64,000 nucleotides of DNA from Fragum whitleyi (taxonomy: Eukaryota; Mollusca; Bivalvia; Cardiida; Cardiidae). How positions within the stretch are numbered: position 1 is the first letter of the stretch; each line of letters begins with the position of its first letter. The notes beneath the pieces are model-generated. The model was not told the DNA's origin. It saw nothing but the letters and a program-made list of their open reading frames with translations, and made no database searches. A program made the position numbers and the translations under genes. Below are positions 20,815 through 30,686 of this stretch, piece by piece. The stretch covers positions 61,936,610-62,000,609 of the forward strand of contig OX411547.1 in the NCBI GenBank assembly GCA_948146395.1. Direction: 5' to 3'.

Positions 20815-23008
20815 ATGTTTGTACGTTATCCACCATATTTAACAGAGAATTACTATGAATCTTTTATGTAATTGGTCTTGAAAAATGTAAGTAAAAGCAG
20901 CGTTTCATTTTCACCAATTCATCCTTCTTGACCATATTTCTCTTTTTTCCATGAATACAAATGTCTCCATTTACCACAAGACTTCTCCTAATTGGATTTG
21001 ATAAATAAGGCCTTCGCATAAATTGTCTCTTAAACGGATTGACTCGATCGGTGAATATTCCTTCATTGAAATAGTCACGAAGATGAAATGGACGTAAGTT
21101 CTATCAAGAAAGGCTTTTTCCGTGTATTTCATGATCAAGTAATTATGGGGTTTCGATGTGTATTTTCAAAACTGAGCTCTGACGTAGGCGTTGGGTCCAT
21201 TGGGTATATCGGGTATACTTAAAACGCATATGATAAGAATTGAACGTGATACCTCCGTATCGAGTTTGAAAGGACATGAATGAGTAAACCTTACGTTTAT
21301 AGACAAGCAATACGTTTGATTTGAAAGGTAATTTGTATTATTTTTAGGTATTGTTTAAACCTGTTTTATCTCTTTTGAAAGAATAGCACCGGAATTCAAC
21401 CGAAAAAAAACCGAAAAAGATTGGTTTAAGTTGATGTAAATCTGAGTTGGCATTTCAAAAAAATCTATAACAATATGGTAGTTATAGTAACAGCTTAAGA
21501 TGCCCGCACATTCCAGGCAGTTTGACTAGGATCGATACTTCATGCACGACCTAGATGATGCATTTTCATTTGACGTAAAAAATGCTATCTTTTATATCAT
21601 GACATTAATACTCCACCATACAAACTAACACATATTTCGCCTTTTTAATTAAAAAATTCCCAGCATGCACCCATGCCGGAATGACGTCAGAGGCTAGACA
21701 ATAGATATAACACGAAATGGAAATTTGTCATTTTTTGACAGTTACGAGTGTTTTATTCTTGTTTCAACTGCAAATGCATACCGACTCTTTCCTTAAATAG
21801 AAATATAGTTCCAAAACATAAAATCTTATTTTGAAATATCTATATTTAAATCAACTTTATTTATGACTCATGTCACATTGAATCAGTTCCTTTGACCTAA
21901 ATCTTGGATCTGAGAAAATAAATCGTCTTCAAATTAACTTTGTCACGAAAGCAATGTCTGTATTTCATGTGGAAACGAAGTACGATTAATTACAGCAGAA
22001 ACTTTTGGGTAATGAAGTTTAAAGTTTGAATCTAGGTGGAAATCGGTCGAAAATTAAAACCTTGCTTTTTCCTGCTTTGGCAAAAAGTATAGACACATAT
22101 CAGCATGCGTATGATTTAATGCACCCGAAAAAAAAAAGATAAAAATTTAATGGTCAAAATATAAACTTAGTGACAATTAATGTTACTAATGCTCTCGGCA
22201 CGTTCATTTTAGTGTAATATTGCTAAGTTTTTTATACCTAACATTTGGTTAAAGGAATTATTATACTTGGTATTAAAAGATGATGGTCGGGGTACAAATA
22301 TTTACTCAAAGTATCCAAAACCAAATGCCTTGGATATTTGATAACAAAAACAATTCTTAAAACTTAATTGACCCCGACAAACATTCTTCCAGAAAATTAC
22401 CTTAGAACTTATACCAAACCCGAGGATGAACTTAGATTTGATTAAGTAATACAGAGAAAGCTGTGCATCGTTGAAACTTCGACAAATAGTGGTCATAAAA
22501 TTCGGAGAATTTAGGAGAAGATATAAACCAATGACTGCCAAATGCCGTAACTATATTTTTGTTCAACCTATAACTACTTCATTATGTTCATTTACGAGCA
22601 AATATTTTAGAATGAACACTCTTTTTGATCGAAGCCGGAGCCTAGCCGACTTAACTGAAAAAATCAATCGAAAGTAAATGATATGATCATGACCGTCCTC
22701 CTTTACAAATTATTCTTTTACCGCCATCTACAAATAATGAGGGGGTCGTTTCATTGGTTCACAATGTTCACAATGCTTGTCTGATTCTTCCGTCCTCCAG
22801 ACTGTCCGTAGACCTTTTCGTTCCCATGCTTTACTTTATGAACTTTATGCTAGCAATCGTTTCCTTCACTTAACCTAAGAAACAACATACATGTATCTAG
22901 AAATCCAGTACCTGTGTATTACTCTTGCCTTTGACTGAAAAAGATTCCCAGTTTGAGGATTATGCATTTGAATGATATATGTCGCGCTTGAACTTTTTAT
23001 GATATTAT
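20815..23008. other. No recognised gene over ~2.2 kb
   Basis: A+T-rich and without repeats shared with the rest of the window that I can see. Open frames reach 79 codons on each strand near 22300-22680, overlapping in opposite directions; neither is convincing. Confidence 0.4.
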
Positions 23009-23127
23009 ACCTGCGTTCAGGATGACAAAACGGTGCAAATTGCAAATTAAATCACGCTTTACACGTGCACTTGAGGGGTATAATTCGCAAGCAGTTCGCA
23101 TCGTTTTATTATGATGCACGCAGGGCA
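23009..23127. mobile_element. CAGCCCTGCGTTC foldback, copy e
   Basis: ACCTGCGTTCAGGATGACAA at the left and TTATTATGATGCACGCAGGG at the right, with CACGCTTTACACGTGCACTT between. The right half of the core is reduced. It lies just upstream of the 23164-23918 repeat. Confidence 0.75.
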
Positions 23128-23163
23128 TATCTGTTGTCTAACATGAGAACTAACTGATCTTGC

Positions 23164-23918
23164 TTATAATTGCAATCCAATAGAAAAATAAATATTTTTG
23201 ATTTGTTTAAAATCGCATCACGGGGGGGGGGGGGGGGGGGGGGTTCCATTGCACCTTATTTCCGTATAAAATGCAATAAGTCTTTCGGGACCCCCCCCCC
23301 CCCCCCCCGCGCCGCCCCCTGCTTTCGATCTGCAAGTCCTGTGTTGTAGGTAACATTGCTACATGTGCTCAATATATTAGACATAAATATATTTTTGAAG
23401 GAATTTATGATAAAAAGAATGCAGTTCTGATTCGATGTTTACAGCGAATCGACCAAGACCATCAAACAACCCTCTCAACTAAGCCCGATCACAATACATG
23501 TAGTTTCGTTTTGAAAAGCAAAATTACTTGTCGAAAAAGATGTTTTGATCATAAGTACCTCTACGAATGTCAAAATTGTCGTTTATTTGTGTAACATTTG
23601 ATTGACTTTATGCTGATTAACTTCGATAGCGCGATAAAAAATTCACGATCTAGAAATAGAATGTGCAATTTATACGCGCAGAAGAGTAGACTTGAAATTT
23701 TAATATTTAGCTGAGTATTTTAATCCTTTCTTAGATCTGGAGGAATACAATTGTAAGGACCGACCGAGTGTCTTTTTCACTGCGTTTATTGGAGTGTAAA
23801 GTACAACTGCCTTAGCACAAGGCTTAAACATAACGCACTACGCCTTATTTGCCATGTGCTATGGCAATCGCACTTTATACTCCAATAAACGCAGTGAAAA
23901 AAAAAAACACTCATTCCT
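23164..23918 (-). mobile_element. ~750-bp repeat with palindromic head, copy 1
   Basis: This is an inverted copy of the repeats at 36763-37504 and 61446-62188. Its outer end reads TTATAATTGCAATCCAATAG. The palindromic head at about 23757-23918 pairs AGTGTCTTTTTCACTGCGTT with AACGCAGTGAAAAA and holds GCCTTAGCACAAGG at its middle. The tail contains a 23-base G run (23222) and an 18-base C run (23291) where the other copies have only short runs. No open frame of note; probably non-autonomous DNA element. Confidence 0.8.
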
Positions 23919-23939
23919 AAAATAAATCTGCAATAGATA

Positions 23940-24331
23940 TCTTGGGACCCCCCCCCCCCCCCCCGACGATAGGTCTGCAAATTCAGTGTTGTAGGAACAC
24001 TGTATTCCCTCGCCCCCTTCCAAAACCATCCTTCCATATCAGATCATTTAGATATATTAAGGTTATTAGGTCGTAACTCATAAATATTTTTTTTATTATT
24101 TAAGCACCAGTGCAGCAACCCTCTCAATCTTGCTCGATGACGCCGATTTCGTTTCATAATGGAGAAGTACTCGAAATGCAATTATAAGGACCGGATGTAT
24201 TTCTGACTTCATTTACTGGAAAATAAAGTGCAATAGCCTTAGCACATTACTTTATGGACGTTATTTGCCATCTTTTAATGCATTTTCACTTTGTACTCCA
24301 ATTAACGCATTGAAATATACACCCATTCCTT
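23940..24331 (-). mobile_element. ~750-bp repeat, shortened and diverged copy
   Basis: Immediately beyond copy 1, the same order recurs: a C run (23948-23964), GATAGGTCTGCAAATTCAG, CAACCCTCTCAATCTTGCTC, then a worn palindromic head at 24187-24331 (GCCTTAGCACATTA; TACTCCAATTAACGC). The distal part of the tail is missing. The two adjacent copies have the same orientation. Confidence 0.7.
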
Positions 24332-24496
24332 GAATAATAATTGTGACCTGTCAGGGGAAATAGGACCATCAGGGAAGTGTCGACCTGAGTCATATTTCGC
24401 AGACTAAGGCCGAAACAGTTCGCACTTGGCTCATTTCCGGTATCCAGAAGATCATTCAAACTCCCTGAAAATGTTTTTTTAATGTGACCACCTCTG

Positions 24497-24628
24497 TCCT
24501 GCGTTCAGGATGCAAAAACAGCGGAACTTTTTGCGAATTATACCCTGCTTTGCACACACGTGCACATGCAAAGCGGATAAAATTTGCTAGCGGCTTGCAC
24601 CGATTTGAAATTCTGAACGCAGGGCAGG
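24497..24628. mobile_element. CAGCCCTGCGTTC foldback, copy f
   Basis: TCCTGCGTTCAGGATGCAAA and TTCTGAACGCAGGGCAGGA form the ends; TGCTTTGCACACACGTGCAC with ATGCAAAGCGG forms the core. Full length and well preserved. Confidence 0.85.
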
Positions 24629-25250
24629 ATTACGGAGATCCAATGTAATTTTTGATTGATGGATTACATAATTTTTGTATTTAGATTTGTATAGGAAAGT
24701 GTTATGGCCAATATGCATGTTTTTTTTTTTTATAATACAACATTTTCGAATTGAAATCTTAGATCTGACCAGTTCTTTCGTTTTACACCAATGGGCAGGC
24801 GTCAGACTTTGATCAATTGGTAAAGCAACATTGAAAACGTTCGCCTACTGAATAAATGAACAAAAAATAATGCCATTTCGTGATAGAATAAAAATGACAA
24901 ACGACAATTTTACAAGCTATTTTAAATGTCACGTATAACACCTCGAGGTCCCATCGGAACAACGGATCTGTTTATGACGTCAAAAAGGAGACAATAAATA
25001 ATACGTGTAATAGGACTAATGTCAAATTTTTGTAGAATTATGCATCTATTAGCCTAGTTTGTTTTAGGGATGTTACATTATATAGGGTAATTAGGGAAAA
25101 AATAGAGAAATTCGTGCGTAGAACGAATGCTTCCGAAAATACTTAGTTAATCTTTTGGAATAATTCTTACACCAACCTCAATTAAGCGTAAGTTATATAT
25201 TGCAAATATAAGGAATTCAATTAATGGATAATGTTTTGTTTCTGTCCTAT

Positions 25251-25566
25251 AGTAATTTTGGTTTAATCGATTTAATTTTTGGGGCTCCTGGATCAATTAG
25301 TCGCATCCAAATCCATGCCGTCCGATAAAATTCAGGGTGGAGTCATTCAATCAAAATGAAGTTGTTGGGAGTTTTGAAACGTTTTAAGAATGTTGTTAGT
25401 GTATTTTAGTAATTTTGGTTTTATAAATCTAATGTTTGGGTCCTCAAGGATCAATTAGTCGCATCCAAATCCATGCCGTCCGATAAAATTCAGGGTGGGT
25501 AATTCAATTGAAACAAAGTTGTGGGGAGTTTGAAACTTTTTTTAGAATATTGTTAGTGCGTTTTTT
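25251..25566. repeat. Tandem duplication of a 157-bp unit
   Basis: Units 25251-25407 and 25408-25566 share AGTAATTTTGGTTT, a nearly exact 50-base block containing GGATCAATTAGTCGCATCCA and CCGTCCGATAAAATTCAGGG, and an AGAATRTTGTTAGTG end. A MITE fragment abuts the right end. Confidence 0.85.
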
Positions 25567-25665
25567 GAACACTTTGAGTGAATAGTAGGAATGTTATGAA
25601 TTAAGCGCTGAGGTGGCGATTTAGAATGGTTTTGATCGGAGTGAGTGTTAATTTCATAAAATGTA
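25567..25665 (-). mobile_element. CAGTTAACA MITE 3' fragment
   Basis: GAATTAAGCGCTGAGGTGGC and GATTTAGAATGGTTTTGATC identify the terminal quarter of the family in reverse orientation. It faces the forward fragment at 25679 head to head, so the pair forms an inverted repeat around 25670. Confidence 0.6.
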
Positions 25666-25678
25666 CATAGGGTAGAGA

Positions 25679-25990
25679 AAATCACATCGTGAATTGTACA
25701 CTTTCTCTATCAAAACCATTCAAAATCAACCGCTCTAGGCTCCAATTATTCATTCCAAACACTCAGTCAAATCACACAAAAGCGCTCCGAAGGAGTTCAA
25801 AAACAAACACATCGAAATCATAAAAAACTATCAAATTTCAATAAAATCGATCAAATTATTGAATGATTTTTTTTTGGCTGATGTTGATATTTAAACATCT
25901 GCTTTGACCGAGAAGACAAAAAATCAGAAAAATACGTAGATTTTATTAAAGGGAGGTAAACAATATCTCTAATTTCGTCAACTTTCATTG
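25679..25990 (+). mobile_element. CAGTTAACA MITE fragment, variant-centre subfamily
   Basis: ACATCGTGAATTGTACAC opens the 5' half. The variant centre (AGAAAAATACGTAGATTTTA, TTAAAGGGAGGTAAACAAT) matches the 13240 and 17500 copies. The copy stops within the central palindrome. Confidence 0.7.
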
Positions 25991-26470
25991 ACAACAAAAA
26001 CAAACTTGAAAAGATATCATGATCTGCTGAATGAAATAATTTAAAAGTAGGCAATATTGTGTAAATCAAATCCTACAGTCAAGAACCACATTTATTCCCT
26101 AGAATGATACAAAAATCACGTTTGTATCAGTTAATTGCGATTTAATGTGTTTAATTGGTCTTTTGAGATTTTGGTGACGTATTATGATCGAATTTACGAG
26201 AAATTTATTTGACTTAATGACGTGGGCAATTTTCCGACATCTTGGTAAATATTACCAGGAAACTGTTATATTTACATTTTCGTTAATTTTGATGATCCAA
26301 ATCAAAATCAATGAAATAACAGTATATTGTGTATGTACTGAATTGCAAGGCAAATTTCTATAGATTGTTTATAAATGATGACTCATTAAGTATAGTTTAA
26401 AAAAAAGCTTCAAAGGCAATGGAAATTAGATCATCACTTTTTAAGAAGTTATGCTTATTATTTTATATTG
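25991..26470. other. No recognised gene
   Basis: Nothing assigned in this A+T-rich spacer between a MITE fragment and a SINE. Confidence 0.4.
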
Positions 26471-26680
26471 TCGTCTGGTATCCCCGACGGCAGCACTCAT
26501 TCTTCCTTTTACCAGTGGGTTGGTAATCGTAGACGTATTTGAAATAGCAGCTGGAGGTTGGGAAATGATATAATGGTAGGACTGGGGTGAGAAATACCAG
26601 GAATCCTTTTTCAGGTGCTCCAGCCGCCGCGATATAACTAAAAAATTGTTGTGTTGAAAGCGACATAAAACGCCTTTCAA
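26471..26680 (+). mobile_element. tRNA-derived SINE, copy 2 (5' truncated)
   Basis: The body matches copies 1 and 3: TATCCCCGACGGCAGCACTC (remnant of the T arm and acceptor stem), CCAGTGGGTTGGTAATCGTA, AATACCAGGAATCC, GCTCCAGCCGCCGCGATATA, then GTTGAAAGCGACATAAAACG and tail TTTCAAACAAATAAAC. Most of the tRNA head is gone. The 73- and 100-codon minus-strand open frames here are antisense readings of the SINE. Confidence 0.8.
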
Positions 26681-27102
26681 ACAAATAAACTGATACATGT
26701 ATCCAAACTCCACCGATATGCGGCCAAACGGGAAAAACATCATTCGGCTTTTAGGACTTATTCATATGATATCTAGATGTTCAATTAAATGTACAAAATT
26801 GTAAATTGAATGTACAAATGAAATATACTAAATATCGTGCATCTTTAAAGTATCATGTATCTAATATCAAACTTCGATATAACTTTATATGTGGTACAAG
26901 CAAAACAGTCGTTTCCTTAACGTATGAGTAACTTCTGTCTCTAATATTGTCCCAAATCGATGCATTTAAACCTAATATGATCCATAAATGTACTGAATAT
27001 TTATATCATTTTGAAATCTTAGTTTTCCGCTATTTCCGAGAGGTCCCTCGTGTACGTTCATCGTAAACGGAGATCAGAGACATTAGTTTCCGAACTCTCA
27101 AA
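26681..27102. other. No recognised gene
   Basis: Unassigned spacer up to the A-rich end of the LINE. Confidence 0.4.
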
Positions 27103-27493
27103 AAGTTTTTTTTTTTTATTCTTTAATTCCTCCACAGCAGTGAAGATTATTTTACAGAAAATACAAACAGATTAAAAAATGCATAAAAAATCACATGAAG
27201 CATGTTACATAGTATAATATCTTTATATCTTTATCTTTATTTCATGAAGGTAGAACATTAAGACATTTTTCAAATGAAAATAACATGAAAATAGTCTTTT
27301 TTACAAAGTTGCCTTCGTTATCAATGAAAAAAAAATATTAATGAAAAGTTTAAAAATGGTAATGGTGAAAAAAACAAATGCTTCTATAGTATATAAATAG
27401 CAAAACAAAATATGATAACAATACGATGAATCACAGGAAATTAGTTAGGGAATAGGAAATCCTCGGACAGAAACAGCTCTTTTTTTTACATGC

Positions 27494-30400
27494 TTATAAG
27501 TTTTGTGAATGGACTTTAGAATTTCGTAATAGCAAATGTTGTTTAAGCTGATTTTTGAAACTAGATAAAGAATTTGCGTCTCGAATAGAAATAGGAATTT
27601 CGTTCCACACGTTCATACTGAAGTATGAAAATGCAATTTCTTGTACAATGTATTGAATTTCGAGTTGGTAATATCATGATGAGCAGAAGACCGTAAATTG
27701 TAGTTAGGGTTTTTACAGAATGTAATAATGTCCTTCATATATCCAGGTGTAAGATTATTAAGACATTTAAATATCAAAACACAGGTGTGATAATTACACC
27801 TATTATCGAAAGTCAACCATTTAAGTGGTCTAAAAAGATCTGTTGATGATGTTCTAGTTGAAGCACCTAGTATAACTCGGGCTGCCCTTTTCTGAAGTAC
27901 AGACAATTTGGAAGTTCTATATTTAGCACCCTTCCACCAAATTGTACAGCAATAGTCAAAGATAGGTAGAATGTAAGCATTATAAAATAACTGTTTCATT
28001 TCAAACGTAAGATAAGTCGAAATTCTTTTAAGTAAGGAAATTTTGCTGGCAATTTTAGAACATGTTTTTTCAATATGTGCATTCCAGGACAAATGTTTGT
28101 CTACGTGAACACCTAAAATTTTATAAGACTCAACAATTTCGATACAAGTATCATTTATTTTTATATCTATGCTCAAATTTTTAACTTTTGTTTTTGGTCC
28201 AATAAGCATACATTTTGTTTTATTTGGATTTACAAGCATATTGTTATTCGACCACCAACTATGTATAGAATTTAATTTTTTCTGTAAACTTAACTTTATT
28301 TCATTAGGGTCGTACCCGGATTTATATAGCGTCGAGTCATCTGCATAAAGGTCTAAATTTGAAGCATCAACGTGCAAAGTCATATCATTTATGTAGATTA
28401 AAAACAAGAGAGGCCCTAAAATAGAGCCCTGTGGGACATCACAAGATACAGTTTTTGGAGATGAATATGTATTATCATATCTCATGTATTGTGTCCTGTT
28501 CGACAAGTATGATTCAAAAAAAGCTATAGATTTCTCTGAGAAATTATGTAATTTGAGTTTATACAATAAAATCTTATGATCTACTAAATCAAACGCCTTT
28601 TTTAAATCAACGAAAATTGAACCAATAATCTTTCCGGAATCAATTTCTTTTGACCATTCATCAATAAGCCGAAGAAGGGCTGTTTGACAAGAGTGTTTTT
28701 CTCTAAATCCTGACTGGTGATTCGATAATACACCATTTTTATCCAAAAATGAAACCAATTGTTTATACACATGACGTTCAAAGATTTTTGAAAGAGTCGG
28801 CAATATTGATATCGGCCTATAATTATTTGGATCTTCTTTTTCTGCGCCCTTAAATAATGGTAGAACACATGCTTCTTTTAATGCATTTGGAAATATTCCC
28901 TTTGCAATGCTGTTATTAATTTTAGAAGTTACTGGTAGGACAATGTGATCGCCACAGGATTTTAAAACGTTTGCACTAATTCCGTCAGTCCCTGAAGATT
29001 TATTTGTATCAAGATTTCTTATAAGTTGGCAAACCTCTAAAGGTGTGATATAGTCTATGTCAAAAACTTGATCTTCTTAGATGTTTTTTAAATGTGTTTG
29101 TAGGAAAGAAAATGTGTTTTCGTTGAATTGAGATTTTGTCACAATGTTTTCTATATTAATGAAATGATTTAAGACATTTTGAGTTCCTTCAACATGTTTA
29201 CCGTCAAATACCATTTCCGATGGTAACGGGGAAGAGAAATAGTCTAAATCGTCGTTGTTTTGTATCTTTCTAAGATTTTTCCAAATATCTTTACTACTCG
29301 TGCCTTTATTAACGGCATTATTGTAGAAATTCTTTTTGTTTTTACGAATAAGATAGACTACTTTATTTCTCATGCGTTTATAATTTTCCCAATCATGAAA
29401 TTTATGAAAACGGTCACGGTCAAACATAGCTTGTTTTACCTCAGGATTTATCCATTTAGGTAGAGATTTGCTTTTAATACGTTTACATTTTTGGGGGGCG
29501 TGCTCAGATAGAACATTTTGAATTATCTTATAAAACGATGTTAGAGCTTGCTCTGGGTCATGCTCAGTCTCAATAAGATGCATTTGCGAAGAACATAGAT
29601 CCTTTTGAAATTCTGACTCATTAAAAAATTTAAAACTTCTATATGTCATGTGTAAGTGACTTTTTCCTTTTAAAGATTTATTTCTTATTTTTCGTGTCAT
29701 ACAAATTGGGAGATGATTACTAAGTGAAAGATGGGACACAAAAACTTCTTGCTCTCACCCTGTCAATCCGATTTGTGTAAATATGGTCTAAGATAGTGGA
29801 AGCTGTTTTAGATATCCGGGTGGTGTATTAACCATTTGGCTAAGCCCATGTTTTAACGTAAATTTTGACCACTCTTTGCACTCAAAGCTTTTTTTATTTG
29901 AAAGATAATTGAAGTTTAAGTCACCAAATATGTGATATTCAGTACAACTATTGTCTGCTTTCTTTACTTGTAAATCAAATGAGGATATCCATTCTTTATT
30001 AGATTGTGGGGGCGATAAACAAAGCATAATAAAAAGGATTTAGAATTTTTATGACATATTTCAATCCATAAAGACTCTACATCATCGGACTCTAATTCCG
30101 ACCTACGCTTAAAAGGGATCTGACTTTTTAAATAAACCAAAACACCTCCACCTTTTTTGTGCTGTCTATCTTTCCTTTCATAAGTATAATTGGGGATATT
30201 GAGATTATAGTCATTCAACGAATCATTCAGAAATGTTTCGCATGAGCCAAAAATATCAATATTATTCGAAAAAAGTATGTATTTAATCTCATCAAATTTT
30301 GGAAGAAGGTGCTGGACATTTAAATTTACAATGTGTAAACCCCTTTGTTGAAATTTTATAGATAGGTCTATCGAGGTACGCGACTGACTTCTGAGAAAAT

Positions 30401-30686
30401 CATCATCAAATTTTGAAAGTTGTTGGTTTACAGGTATTTTTAAGAGTTCATTGGGTTTTTGATTAGAATATGATTTAGAATCAAATTTAGAAATAGAATT
30501 AGAATTAGAATTCAATTTAGAATTTGAATCTGTGTACGAATTAGATGCTTTAGATTTAAGTGTTGTCTTAGAAATAAAATTTACAGTACTACACGTACAC
30601 GGAAATGTTTGACAATCTGAACATAAGCTTAATAAAGTATCGAATTTGTTACGAGTGGAAACAGCTGTGTATCTGTCCGTGATTTC
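27494..30686 (-). pseudogene. LINE ORF2: endonuclease plus reverse transcriptase, disrupted
   Basis: ORF2 would nick target DNA and copy the element RNA by target-primed reverse transcription. The frame opens directly after the ORF1 stop with no ATG. An N-terminal Cys-rich stretch (LCSDCQTFPCTC) precedes an AP-type endonuclease (about 30330-29700) with GGGVLVYLK, FVYRP and GDLNFN; the usual SDH motif is SNH here. The reverse transcriptase follows with GTDGI, NYRPISIL, SGFREKHSC, FVDLKKAFD, VPQGSILGPLLF and YADD (28336-28347). The C-terminal part continues to a TAA at 27494. Lesions seen: frameshift near 30020, a shift near 29825 with return near 29735, stop TAA at 29077-29079, and a frameshift near 27650. 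Apart from these the RT frame is open from 29739 to 27613 and its catalytic aspartates are present. Total length, about 1,060 codons, suits the family. Confidence 0.9.

Noticed and set aside
26441..26743. 100-codon minus-strand ORF
   Set aside because: Antisense reading of the SINE; the same peptide pieces arise from the other SINE copies.
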